DNA from: Volvox africanus
Taxonomy: Eukaryota > Chlorophyta > Chlorophyceae > Chlamydomonadales > Volvocaceae
Direction: 5' to 3'
NCBI GenBank assembly: GCA_030268105.1
Contig: BSDZ01000035.1
Coordinates: forward strand, 467,001 to 531,000
Length of the DNA stretch: 64,000 nt
Shown: positions 49,801-61,392 of the stretch, piece by piece
How the letters are laid out: every line of letters begins with the position of its first letter
Numbering within the stretch: position 1 is the stretch's first letter
Translations under genes and position numbers: made by a program
The notes under the pieces: model-generated
Database searches by the model: none
The model's input: only the letters and a program-made list of their open reading frames with translations
Told to the model about the DNA's origin: nothing

Positions 49801-50688
49801 TCAACTTGTGTGTGAGGTCTGTGACACAGAGAAACAATGCAACTCGCCACCATCGCGCCAAGCTTTATTCCAGATACACTTTATGCCACCATTGTTAGGT
49901 AGAGCACCGGGGTTTGTTCGTTTTCTAAATCCTTGCGTGGTGTGTGGAATAAATTTATGCACGCAGTGTTTGTCTTCCCCTTTTACCGGGGCAGACCCAG
50001 CCCAATGACTCCCTTTATCGCCATGTACCTTGAGGCATCCCATGTGCGCATACCCCATTGAGCCAGTGCAGTGGCAGGGGGCCACTAGATCCGCGAGCGG
50101 CTCCGATAGGAGGCATATGCGGCATTCGGGGGCAAAGCTTCCAAGAGCTCCACTGTCCTCGCAAGGGAGCTGCAGGCCTCGGGGGGAACGTGCGCATGGG
50201 TTTTCAGTAACCGTCCCAAGCGCTGGGCCGCCTTGTCCAGAAAGTTTGGGCGATGGATACTCCACAACTGAACTGCTGACGTCCGCTATGGAGCTGGGCG
50301 CCGCCTGTGATTCCGGAGACAAAGGATGCACGCTCACTAGCTGCCGTGTACTTAGACGGGCTGGGGACGGTGCTGGCGCCGCAGCTGTTGCCACTGGGTA
50401 ACTGGAAGACGGTTGTAGGTTTGCACTAAAACGACGTGACGTGCCCTCTTCAGTTATTGCGTCTGGAAATATCTCTGGGTAATTCACCATAGCGTCCGAC
50501 CCGAAACGTGAGAATTGCCCAGAACTGACAGTATTTGGAAGAGGAGCTTCTGCGTTGGCCAGGCGCGACAGATGACATGGCGGCTGGACCATAGAGGGAT
50601 GAGGAGATGGCCCAGCGCAAAACGAGCCCTCAAATGAGTTACGCAGAAATGCGTCTCGGTGGCTCTCCTCTTTGCGTTGTACGGGCAT
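46806..50688 (-). CDS. RING-CH (MARCH-type) membrane E3 ubiquitin ligase, 5 exons, about 429 aa
   Basis: Exons in gene order: 50688-50029, 49451-49315, 48708-48526, 48037-47933, 47010-46806; phases 0,2,2,2 agree and total 430 codons. Residues 1-188 are low complexity. The RING-CH finger spans exons 1-2, about residues 189-237: CRIC, LVAPCHCTGSMGYAH and CL in exon 1, then W and CELC in exon 2, matching the C-C-C-C-H-C-C-C order of the class. Exon 4 encodes a helix (LILILLLFAIIYVTVIA) followed by a basic AKRSNK. Exon 5 is an Ala/Gln/Leu-rich C-terminus. Such ligases ubiquitinate membrane proteins in endosomal, ER or vacuolar membranes. The start is the first ATG in frame. Exon 3 is the least certain: its donor could shift a few bases. 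A TTACA at 45714-45718 (TGTAA on the minus strand) is a distant polyadenylation candidate. Confidence 0.8.
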
Positions 50689-51100
50689 TAGGAAGACCAA
50701 TCATAACCATAAAAATTTTAAACCAAATTGTGAGAAACAAATAAGTACAACTCTGGAGGTATGACGCAGGAAGCTACGACCAGGGTGATCATTCCAGCCT
50801 TTTTTGCAGGAGAAAAATGATTCAGCATTAAGGTTTATGCATCATCAGGAGAACTGGGCGTTGATATTGCTCTGCAAGTTGTTGTTGCTGTTATATTGGC
50901 AGTACAATAAGGGAAAGCGTAGCCTGCCTTCATCGAAACCCTAACCAAAAGCCACAAGTATAAAACTGTTTGACGCAAATCTTATGACCGAAAACTGGAA
51001 AGACCTTGATAGGAATATTTAGCTACTACTCCCGGCACGATCGACCCGTTGGGCGCCATGATCCCTCGGTAGAAGCAGAAGCCAGAAGCAGCAGCTCATC
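50689..51100. promoter_or_regulatory. Divergent intergenic region, probably bidirectional promoter
   Basis: 412 bp separate the start codons of the minus-strand RING-CH gene and the plus-strand carrier. Both 5' UTRs and core promoters must lie here unless upstream non-coding exons exist. No specific element was identified. Confidence 0.4.
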
Positions 51101-54100
51101 ATGAGGGGTGGAGACACCCAAGGGGACCGGAACCCGCACGAGCTCCACCAGCGGCGTCGGCGTGAGCTGCCCACGGCTGCGCGTGAGCTACTGGCGGGCT
51201 TCGCTGCGGGCGCAGCAAACGTGACTAGCGGTTACCCATTCGATACTGTTAAGGTAGTCATGGATTTGTAGGGGCGGAGCTCGCGGTGGGCCCGTAAGAG
51301 AAAGTGCACTACTGGCGGCGGGCCACTTGGTGAGGGACGTTTGGACTCGCCTAGCCCATTTTCAAGCTCGTCCCTGGGTACGATGCAGGTACGCCTGCAG
51401 TCGGCCGCACCGGGGCAATACCGAGGCGCTATGCACTGCCTGTGCACAATTGTTCAGCAGGAAGGAGTTCGTCGCGGACTGTTTCGCGGGCTGTCCTCAC
51501 CCTTGGTGGGCGGCACAGCGGAAACAGGCATCAACTACCTGGTCAGTGCCAGATAAACAGAGCATGGGTGGTTACTAGCAATCGCACCCGGTGCCTCGCT
51601 GATGCCCAGGACAGCCGTACAGGATGTTGACTGCCACTCCGGTGCCTTTAGCAACACCTTTGTGTAGCGAGAATGGGTGGTGAGCAAAGACCCGTCCGTA
51701 TCTTCCTCTGGCCAAACCCTGTGACTTCATTCCGCGGCATTGTTAAGGCTACCATGCACTAAAGGCACACGAAGGCTGAGCCTCACCTGCGTACCTTACC
51801 TCCCGCACATGCCGTCTCTCATACCCGGCCCCAACCGGCATGACGAAGAGCCACCCCCCACAATTTGTAAGTCTGAACCAGGCCTACCTGGGCGGCTGCT
51901 GCTGCTGCTCTCCCTCCTCCATAACCCAGGTTTACTCCAGGGTACTAGATGCTTTGCGCCCGGACCATAGTTCCGCCATCCCGCTGACCTCCGTCGCAGT
52001 CGCGGGTGCTGTGGCCGGAGTCGCGCTGAGCTTCGTCCTGGGCCCAACAGAGCTCATTAAGGTGGGGAAACAGGAACGAGGATAGCAGGTCGTCAATCGG
52101 GCCGTGCGGAGGCGATCAACCCATGAAGGAAGATGAGGGAAGTAGAGACTGCGGGCTGGACTGTGTTTGGGTCAGTCAGCCCAACTATTGGCTGAGCGAC
52201 ACCATCTTGGTCGTGCTGAGCCCCCGTTCGCATGCTGACCCTTTTTGCTGACTAGCTGGCCGAAAGTGTCGTTTGGGTCGCTGCATTTGGGTCGCTGCAG
52301 AGACCGCCGTAGGACAATGCTGTGCGTGATAACCATCCAGTATTGCGGCTGTGATGGATCATTGGCTGAATGTTGGCGGTCCTTGACACGATTCTTGATT
52401 ACGATCAAGAATCGGGGAGTTGGAAAGAGAATGATACAGCGGTTTTGTTCCTTTTGGGTAGGGAGGGTTATTTGTGCCCCACCCCAGCCGCTGCTATGAA
52501 CATCAATCGTGTCCAGATGCTTGCCTGGACATGCTGTGCAACCGTGACCGGCTTGCCATCATATGATGCCCTCCTGACCCCAGCTGCTCGTCAGTATGCT
52601 GCCAGGTCGTATCAGCACCACTAGGTCGCTCCGTCAGGCCCTAACCTCAAGGCCAGGCTCCGAAACCTCACAAGACCCAACTTTGAGAGGTTGTTGCTGC
52701 TGCTATTGTTAACTTGGGTGCAGTGGATTTAAGGGATCGTTGGGGCATTCCTACCCAACGCCTCTCTCAAAATTTCACCTTACACCAGTGGTTCGGCCCA
52801 TCCGCGCTTGTATCTCTGCGCTTGGCAGTGTCGCATGCAACAGGCTGGCTCGGCAGCTCGCTACCCGGACGGGCCGTTGCAATGCCTCCGTGAGATCGTA
52901 GCGACGGAAGGGGGACTACGGGGCCTCAGCCGGGGCCTAGGAGCCACCATGGCCCGAGAGGTGCCGGGGAACGCTCTGTTCTTTGCCGTGTACGAGGCCC
53001 TCAGGTAGGGGCCGACCGCCAGGATAGCTACGTGCGAAGATTGCTGGTCCCCCACCTCGCTCGTGGCTAGAAAACTCCTTGCCGTTTAGAACGTGTGGCG
53101 ACAGCGGCATAAGGTTTGGCATGGAAATTGCGACGAAATTGCTCGACACAGCATTATGTTGCTGTAAGTACGCCACGTCAACTCGCTGGATTATTAGGCC
53201 CTAATTTCGCAGGCCTCAGGCAGAAGCTTAACATTCCATCCGCTCAACCATTACCCTACCTACCTATCTGCTTATTATACGCTCTTAATATATAGCAATT
53301 CACGCTGGTCGGTGTACTCATGCTCCTCATAAGGCACATTTTGTGGAGCAGTTTGCTCCCTCGTACACGAGGAAGTGTTGTGGATTATGGCGGTTACCCA
53401 CGCGACCATGTTTCCCGGCGTGGACCTGCAGGCGTGGCTTGTTTGGCGCGCAGCAGCAGCAGCAGACTACACTGGCGCTCGGCCCTGGCGCGGGTGAACC
53501 CTTGACACCGCGTCCCGTTCCGGGCCTAACCGATTTGGCGGTTCAGGTAGACGCGCCACCATATGGTAGCGATGTTGACAGTGGCAAATGCAGGGTTAAC
53601 TCCGGTACGGAAACTTCAAGACCTGGGCCCCTAAAGCAGCATGGCGATGACGCCACAAGATACAACTGGGTGACGGTGCGGGCTATGTGCGTTACGTCGC
53701 GTTGTGTTGGGACCATAGGGTCACATTCGTTGTCGCTCAAAGCAATTCCGAAGTGCGCCAACAGGAAAAAGTACTTCCCATAATACGCATTTATCTGGTA
53801 CGCGCTACCTGTGTAAACTGTATGGGACCATGTGACTTGGCCTGATTGCGCACATCAGGTTGTGGCGATTTCGTGATGCTAAGCACATGGCGAGCCATGA
53901 AGCTGCAGGAACCCGATATGTCGTCGTGAGCGTTACCGGCTGTTCGTTTATAGTAGGCAGGGGATAAACAGATTGAAGACCTTATGCAAAGCATGGCCAA
54001 ACTGTTTGAGCGGACCGAAAGCTGATGCAATTCTTTGCCCTTCATCCCCCTGGTCGTAGGAAGCTGCCATAGCTGTGTTTTGCGGAGGGACCGCCGGCAC

Positions 54101-55120
54101 ACTGGTGGGTTGCTCCCATGAGGAGACACGAGCACTAATTTTATGGTGTGGCGTAGTGGGTGCGTTAGCCAACGGCAGCTATAAGCTTAGTGGGCCTGAT
54201 TGCCCCAAGAACACAATACAATGCGCAAATCAGCGGAGCAGCTCCGCTCGTCATGTGTTGAATCCATGCATCTGGGGGCGGAACAATCCATGCTCCCGCT
54301 GTCGTCCCGGTGTCATCCTCTTGCCGTGTCAAAATGTTCCGCATTAGGATGCGGAACGGGTTAATTGTTATGCGGCAACCTGCGGAAAACTCGGCATTGA
54401 TGGAGCACATTATCACTGCGTTGATGATTTGAAGCTGGATGGACAAACAGCGCGCGGACAGTCTCTTCTTTGCGTCACGTCTCTTCTCTCGTCAGTCTCT
54501 TCTTTGCCCCTATCGATGGTCTCCTCCAACCTGCAGATGTGGGCTGCTGTCCTGCCAATCGATGTGGCTAAGACACGGTTACAGACTGCTCGGCCGGGAA
54601 GCAAGTGGGACGTGCGCCTCTGGAGTCACTGGGTCATGGTAGGTACTAACTGTGCTACGTCTGCTAGCGACGCCTTAGAAGGCAAAAGGCAACCAGATGG
54701 TCTTGTAGAAGCGTATGTCAAAGCTGCGCTTCATTTGTCATCTGCCTTTGTCATTTTATCTCAAGTTGGCGGCGCAATCAATCTTAGATTTCCTCCTGGT
54801 CTACTTGCATTGCTGTAAGCTGCTGTGGTTAAACTTGATCATCCGTACCTGTCTAGCTAACTTAACATGGGCGGTGACTGACAAACAAACTGTATGCCAA
54901 GACTTTAGAAATATAGCGAGCTCCATGCCCCGCCTCAAAGTTGCTCTACTGTAAAGTTGCTTCCTTGCTGCTGCAGCTCTGGCGCGAAGGTGGCCTTGCG
55001 TCCCTGTACGCTGGGCTAACGCCAACATTGGTGCGGGCATTCCCGGCTAACGCGTGTCAATGGCTGGCGTGGGAGGTGGTAATGCGAGGCCTACATGATC
55101 GCGGCGAGCGTGTGAAATGA
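51101..55120 (+). CDS. Mitochondrial carrier family protein, ornithine-carrier-like (8 exons, 339 aa)
   Basis: Exons: 51101-51253, 51389-51541, 51930-52061, 52829-53004, 53432-53546, 54060-54104, 54537-54638, 54977-55120; phases 0,0,0,2,0,0,0 agree. The three mitochondrial-carrier repeats show their signatures: PFDTVK with VRLQ, PTELIK with CRMQ, and PIDVAK with TRLQ. Each is followed by the EG..(L)(F/Y/S).G motif: EGVRRGLFRG, EGGLRGLSRG and EGGLASLYAG. REVPGNA and RAFPANA mark the even-numbered helices. The protein sits in the inner mitochondrial membrane with six helices. PTELIKCRMQ and the arginine-rich contact pattern resemble ornithine/basic amino acid carriers (SLC25A15/ORT1 group), but substrate assignment from motifs alone is tentative. 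Exon 5 adds a Gln/Pro-rich loop not usual in the family. Confidence 0.93.
52389..52414. repeat. Perfect 11-bp hairpin with 4-nt loop in a carrier intron
   Basis: CGATTCTTGAT at 52389-52399 is the exact reverse complement of 52404-52414, with TACG between them. It lies in the third intron of the carrier gene. Confidence 0.85.
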
Positions 55121-56122
55121 CTGCAGGGGCGTTGGTTCGGGTGGTGCATAGCCCTCGACGTCTTTCAATATGCAGGCTGGAAGTTAAGCCACTGACATGG
55201 TTTCGTTATGTCACATCATCACAGTCGGAACGCAAGACGTAGGGGTTGAACATGATACTCTGCGTGCGATTTTTCCATGTTACCTTGACCTGTAGTTAGG
55301 ACGTGAATCCCGCCTACGTAAATGTGCCGGATGCTGTCACGTACAGTTACCTTGGCCAATCGAGCGATGGGCCTAGAAATCCAAGACGTGTTACATTACG
55401 CATTCTTACAATGAGGACGTTGCCTCCTACACGAGATCGGACTATATGGTTAAAAGAGTCTCTCCGCTTGCCAGGTCCTGCTTTTATACAGCAGCATCCC
55501 ACCTATATGCACACCATGTCAGCACCTATGCGAATTGCTTCTATCTTTAACCACCGGTATGCTATTGAAACCCATGGTATACGTTTCCAGGTGACTATTG
55601 ATGTCTCGGACGATAGCCCAGACACTAGATGTACGACTGTTCAGGCATCAAGCGCCTCCTCATAAGCATGAACTAACTGGTACACCAGGACCAAGTGTTA
55701 CGGTCATGGGGCTCAGATTAACCTATACCGGTACGTAAGGTACCCTAGCCGAAGTCAGATACCAGCCCAGCAGAACGAAGTTGATGGGGTCTGCGTTCAT
55801 GATTAGACCCTGTGGCACGAAAGCTGATCAGGCATCCCCATTCTAAAGACGACTAAACAGGTCCGGGGCACACTCACAATTCCAGTGCTAGTCAAATTAT
55901 GAAAATGCAGCCTATCCCCGTAATATTTACATGCTCTATACGGTTCATTGAAGAGAAAGAATTGCAGACAGGCATAAATTTGTTCCTTCAAGGTGGTCAC
56001 GTTCCCTTACTACGCACACGCTGCACACGCCAGACATTTCCCGCGATACTGGGCGAGCTTATATGGTATATTCGGTACAACCAATCGCTATTGCGCCAGC
56101 AGCGCCATTCCTATGCATGCCC
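55121..56122. other. Convergent intergenic region
   Basis: About 1 kb between the stop codons of the convergent carrier and TPX2-domain genes, holding their 3' UTRs. Apart from the TTACA signal listed separately I see no feature; no TGTAA follows the carrier stop within this stretch. Confidence 0.5.
55927..55931 (-). terminator. TGTAA polyadenylation-type signal of the TPX2-domain gene
   Basis: TTACA on the plus strand reads TGTAA on the minus strand, about 190 nt past the minus-strand stop codon at 56123-56125, a typical distance for volvocine algae. Confidence 0.4.
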
Positions 56123-59100
56123 TCAGTTGTCAGCGCCGGTCGCCGTGCAAGCTTCATCCTCCTCAGCAAATTCGTTGACGTCACAATCATTTGCCGCCAA
56201 GTCCCGGGCCGCATCACGGGCAGCAGCGCGAATGGCAGCCTGAAGGCTCGTTCCCACGCTGCTGCGTGTTCCCTTGGGGGTTGTCGCACCGTTACCGAGA
56301 AGTGCAGCACTGGCAGATTGACGCAAGGCAGAGTTGCGCCTGGATGACGGGTTGGACTTAATGGATGTGCGGACACTGGTGGACTTTCGAAGGGACGCAA
56401 AGAAGGGATCGACGTAGCCCGCACCGTCATACAAGCCGTTGCCAAGACCGTGACCCTCCTTGTCCTCACGGGCTGTGGCAGCGCCGAGCCGCAGGCTGGT
56501 ACGCAGCTTGGGCTCTTCGGGGACCGTAACAGACCGTGACAGTGACGGGTCCACGCGGAAGGGTGACGAAAAATTGGGCATGGGGCGGGCCTTGAACTCG
56601 AGCGTCTTGCGGTAGTCATCCACGTTCATATCCTCTAGCTCCTTCAACTTCCGCTCCGCCTCCTGCAATAGGGCTCAGATATGAACATGCAAACCTCCCG
56701 TCAAACGATTTGATGGAAGTCTTGCTGAAACCATGACATCGCTATACCCATCCAAGAGCACGTGATCATTAAATTGCGTGGCCATGATATAAATTGCGTG
56801 ACCGTGATCTACAAGTTTAATCCCGCTGATTTAAGACTTACCATCTTCTCCCTGTTGGCTTCAGCCTCCTTGGCTTTCTTGGCGGGTTCAATTACTTCAT
56901 GGTAGTACGAAATGCGGGCTTCGCTAGCAAACACGGGCGCCTCCGCTCGTGTAGGTGGGTTTGGACTCGGCTTTGGCGGCGTTATCGGAGAGGAAGCAAT
57001 CCGTGCTTGGAAGGAGCGAGCCTTAAAGCGCCTTGCCTCCTCCTCGCGTGCAGCCTCATCCTCGGCCTTCTTACGCATTTCCTCCATCTGCAAGTGTCAG
57101 TTATGCAGCAAGGTCGGGGGACAAATATGTCTTCATACAAAAAGATACGAGGACACGTATCCCCCGACCTGGAGCTGGATACGCTTGGGCTGACCCAAAT
57201 CACCCGACGACCTGGCAGCATCCCACGTTAGTTAGCTGCAAGAACCCCTTCTTGGCAACCCCATAATACCTTTTTGTTGTGCAGCTCCACGGAGGCTAGC
57301 TGGAATGGCTCGAAGACTTCATTAGGGTCCTTGGGTGCAGACCGCGGAGTTGGTACAATAGGTCGTGATTCATACACGTGCTTTGGCACAGGGTTGCGCC
57401 TGTAGCGGGCGGAAGAAGTACATCCACACCAAAACCGATAAACAATATGCATTCTCCCTCAAAGATCCCATACAGCAACGGAGCGAGCCCCTTTCCATTC
57501 TGTCGGTGATTGGATTTCCTAAAGCATCTCAAAATATCACCCTTTCCTTGAAACTACCGCAGCGCCCTCGTCTTAAGATGTATATCTACAGAGCGTCGGC
57601 AACGCGATACGAACAAGCTTCCCTGTGTAAGAAATCTGTCCGCTTACTTAAAGGCCTTCTCACGCGCCTCCGCAAGCTCCAGCTCCTCAGTGCTCATAAT
57701 GCTGCTCTTGGACCGCATGTCGGAGCGCAGTGCAAAAGGCTGCGGTTTAGTTACTCGCTGGCCCTGGGGGCTATTCAGAACGGCTTCCAGGTGCACCGAT
57801 GCCTTCGACACAGGCGACTCTGTGGGAGCAGCGGGAGCACGGGGACGTACGGTTGCAACACCTGCCAAAGGATACACAAACAGACAGCACTAGTGCACGG
57901 TCTAATGGAGCAGTTCAGTCAACCATTCACAATACTCACCCATCTTGGTCTTGGCCTCTTCGCTCCGACCCGTCACCCGCGCGACAAAGGCCTGCGTAGG
58001 CGCCAGAAAAGTTGATGCCATGCGCGAAAAAAGGGTTCGACGTTTGCGCTGCTCTGGTGTATCTTCTTGTACGGGCGCCAGGTTGGATGACGCGCTTGCC
58101 TCGGCGTCCTTGGACACGCGAGCCTTGTGCGCGGCGGTGGGCCGCAAGTACGAGGGTGTTGAACCGGACGATGGCGAAGGAATGCGCGGGCTGACTGCGC
58201 TGACCTCTGGGTACAACTGTTCCGTTGACTTGGAGACAGCCGACGCCGGCTTTCCGTTGTCTGGCTTGGTGACGGCTGGCTTAGGTGTCTCGGTTGCAGG
58301 CGCAGAGACGGCAGCTGGCTTGGGTGCCGTAGCTGCAACCGGAATTTCAACTGTCTTTGTATCGACTGGCTTAAGGAAGGTTGTGTCGGCCGGTTTGGTA
58401 AGGCCGCCGTTGCGTTCGGCAGCCGGTGACAGACATGACGTAGGCGTCGGGCACGGAAGCGTATCCGGTGCACATGCCCCAATAATTTTCTTCTCGGAAG
58501 TGTGTTGGGTGGTGCGAGAGACAACCACCACAGCGGCGTTCTCCATGATCATGTCCAAAGACTCAAACGGCAAGGTCTGCTGGGCCGAGTGCGCATCCTG
58601 CAAATGCGTATCGTTAACCGGTGCGCCGTCTACTTGCTGCACGTCCATGCGCATTGCCAAACCACCAGACTGGGTTTGCTGGAGGTTGATCGAAAGTTGG
58701 TCGGAGCTGCTTTGCTTCAGGGAGCAGCGACCTGTCGAAGGGGTCCGAAGGGCCAAACAAAAGTATATATCAAATCAAGCATCCAGACCGAGTAAGCTTG
58801 CTCCAATAAGACGAAAATAAAATTCATTGAGCCAAATTGGATCATCAGCACAAGAAGGGACTGCTTTGCAAAATCGCAAAATGCACGCGCCAGAACGACA
58901 CGAAGAAACATGCAGTTACATCATAAAGAAGCTGCTGCGAAACGTGACTGCATCGGCCATGAATGGCGAGACCGGTGCACTTCCCGCAGCTGACATGAAA
59001 GGACTGGGGGTTGTAGCGCGCTGTCTGCACGGAAGGGCACGGACCCACCAGCCACCATGGACGTGCAGATGTTGAGCACCGACTTTGCCTCATCGACGGT

Positions 59101-59283
59101 GAGGTACAGCTTGTCCTTAAGTTGGTCCACAGACACCAAGCCCTGTCCAATGGTCAGCGCGCTAAAGCCTTGTTCCAAAGCCTGGTCACTGATTGCATCA
59201 ATGAGGTCTGGATCATCTAAAGCAGCCTTGAGACACGAGCTGAGAAACTCGCGCGATTCAAGGGGTTCAACACCCAGCGACAT
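56123..59283 (-). CDS. TPX2-domain microtubule-associated protein, 6 exons, about 718 aa
   Basis: Exons in gene order: 59283-59049, 58731-57940, 57861-57648, 57399-57270, 57087-56842, 56662-56123; phases 1,1,2,0,0 agree and total 719 codons. The N-terminus (about residues 1-78) is helical and acidic; residues 79-342 are an Ala/Pro/Thr-rich disordered segment. From about 343 come TPX2-type motifs: VTKPQPFALRSDMR, FEPFQLASVELHNKK, a charged helix EEARRFKARSFQAR, YHEVIEPAKKAKEAE, and finally LEFKARPMPNF with VPEEPKLRTSLRL. These match the KPxPFxLxTxxR / FKAxPxP...PxLRTxxR grammar of TPX2 and WVD2-like proteins that bind and stabilise microtubules or activate Aurora kinase. Function as spindle or ciliary-microtubule factor is inferred. 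Start: the first in-frame ATG of exon 1. Confidence 0.85.
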
Positions 59284-59877
59284 GGCCTGTTGTTTCAAAT
59301 ATGCAAGCTTAGTGAAATTCCAAATTTAAAAACTTGGATAGATATGTAATCAAAGCAATGACAAGATTGAGCTCTGGCCTAGAAGAGCTGTTTGAGCTCG
59401 TTTGTCTCTTTGCCTGTGCGCACAGCCCCCAGTACGGCATGGTGGAAGTAGCTGTGTTAAAGTTGCGCAAGACAAAAACGATCATGCATGAATCTTTAAT
59501 CGATTTCACAAAGTTTAATTCAGCGTTGTCGTCAGGCTGATCATGGAAACAGCATACCTGTTTTCGCCCGGCGATTTCGATGGAAAAGGGCCATACACCC
59601 ATTTCACGGTAGACAGAAATTGAGTTAAATACAGGATAAGGGGAGGCGGTCGTGCATCGCAGTAAAGTAGGAGTCCCAAGCGTACACCGACGTGGGAAGC
59701 ACACCGGGGCTGGCTGCTCGAATCCAGATCTTTAACTTTTGCATAGGCACCTCATGATGTCTTTTGATACAGGATATAAGGTGACAATGGGGGGCGACGG
59801 CGGCGGTGGCTGCCGGACTGCCTATCAAGCTGCCTGCCACCCAGCTGTGCCCGGCCACTTCATACATCCATGACTGT

Positions 59878-60162
59878 TCATGGGATGTTCAACACATGCA
59901 CGTAGTTCGCTTTGAAACGCAGAAGAACGCGCTCGTTGTGAACCAAAGGTGTTATTGAGTAATGCGATGATTTTCGTGGGGTATAATCTACACCTACCTG
60001 TCGTAGCAGGTCAAGAACAGTCAAGAGGGGAGAAATGACAAAAGTCGTGTGTAGCATGGTTGAAGTCGAGTGTAAATCAGACCTTACCCCTAACGTTACA
60101 TAAGGGCTCCAAACTCCCCCATTCGTTGGATCATATTCATGTTCATAATCGCCGGTTCCCAG
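59878..60162 (-). CDS. Unrecognised minus-strand gene, 3' part only (two exons supported)
   Basis: Two in-phase pieces, 60162-60088 and 59997-59878, join to a coding tail containing GDYEHEYDPTNGG, WSPYVTLG and VGVDYTP, ending at a TGA. A consensus donor (GGG|GTAAGG) and a pyrimidine-rich acceptor support the join. The aromatic, alternating pattern with SPYVTLGVGVDYTP recalls outer-membrane beta-barrel proteins of the DUF3078 type from Bacteroidota, but this is from memory and weak. Upstream exons could not be resolved; an open piece near 60490-60576 (FFGIRQGQMYNWLWKIR) may belong to it. Confidence 0.35.
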   Translation of the reverse strand: MGTGDYEHEYDPTNGGVWSPYVTLGVRSDLHSTSTMLHTTFVISPLLTVLDLLRQVGVDYTPRKSSHYSITPLVHNERVLLRFKANYVHVLNIP

Positions 60163-61392
60163 CTTCGTAGCAAAAAGCGCAAGCGTTTTGGTCATGTCTG
60201 GGCTGTACAATTTGTACAAATCGTGCGGCTTGCATGGTTACCATTGATCTGTGGATGGAGGCCGACCTAAGTGATCCAACCAAGGAGGCAGGTCGATGCG
60301 TATAGGTAGGGAAAACAGCTAAGACGGAATTCCGCCCTGCACTAATTCCCAATTCCACAGGACTCTAACTAAAAATCATGGAGACATGCTGCAGCTGGTC
60401 GAAAGGGCAGAAGGATTGTACGGATTGCGGAACGGTCTTAGTTTCTTGGAGAGACTTGGAGGATGCCTCTGCTGAGCTAAGGTAAGAACCCTACATGGCC
60501 CGGTACTTCTGATTTTCCAAAGCCAGTTATACATCTGTCCTTGCCTTATTCCAAAGAAGTCGTGCACACTGATCACGGCAAGGTCACAGACTCTCTTTGA
60601 TCAGGTTGTTGAGACGCTCCATTATAACTATACCAGTTCTTGAACCTATAAAAATAATATCACGGCGGTTATCATCCTCTGTCAGGTATCTTCCTAGCGC
60701 CTAGACCCTATCATTTCTCCGGAATGCTTAACGTAAAGTTAAATGGGATCAGAATGGTGGTTCCCCATAAAACTTCCAGTTGGATCGGCTGGAGATTTGA
60801 GATTTTAGGCCCTATTGAGAAGTCGTTACCAGCGCCGTACGATGACCAACGGTATGCAGGATGGCGAAACGTATGAGCGCAATATTTCTTGTGGACGTCA
60901 GGATGGGAATGGAACGGAAAATTGCGGGATATTAGGCGTGAAAGTTATGTATATCTTCGGCTTTGCCTCGCTCCCCTTGAAGCCTTTTAACTTTTAGGCG
61001 CAATATAAACGCAATGATGATCGAGACCAAAATACGATCAATTTCAAATGCAGCAAGTGCAACCTTTCGAAAGCGCAAGCTGAAGAATTGGACTCGACCT
61101 GATGTTTTCGAGCGACATCACAGGGTTATGGGACCCCGAATGCTGGAGGCCCAGCCAACAGCCGTCACATTCCCTGAGATGATTGAGAAAAGTATCCACG
61201 GAGTTTCAATTGAACCCTCTGATGCCACACAGGTTGTTGGAGACGGCGAAATATTCTCCACGCAGGTATGGGCAATCAGTGTCATTTGGAAAGATCAAAA
61301 TCTCCAGAATCAACGGTGCTACGTTGAGAATCGGTCCTTGGGAACGTGTATTGTGCATTTGGCATTGTGCATTTGGCGTTCTGCTCTTGTAG
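60163..61392. other. Unresolved stretch between two partial gene models
   Basis: About 1.2 kb that probably holds 5' exons of the minus-strand gene to the left and/or the plus-strand gene to the right. Open frames are short and no chain of exons could be closed in phase. Confidence 0.4.
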
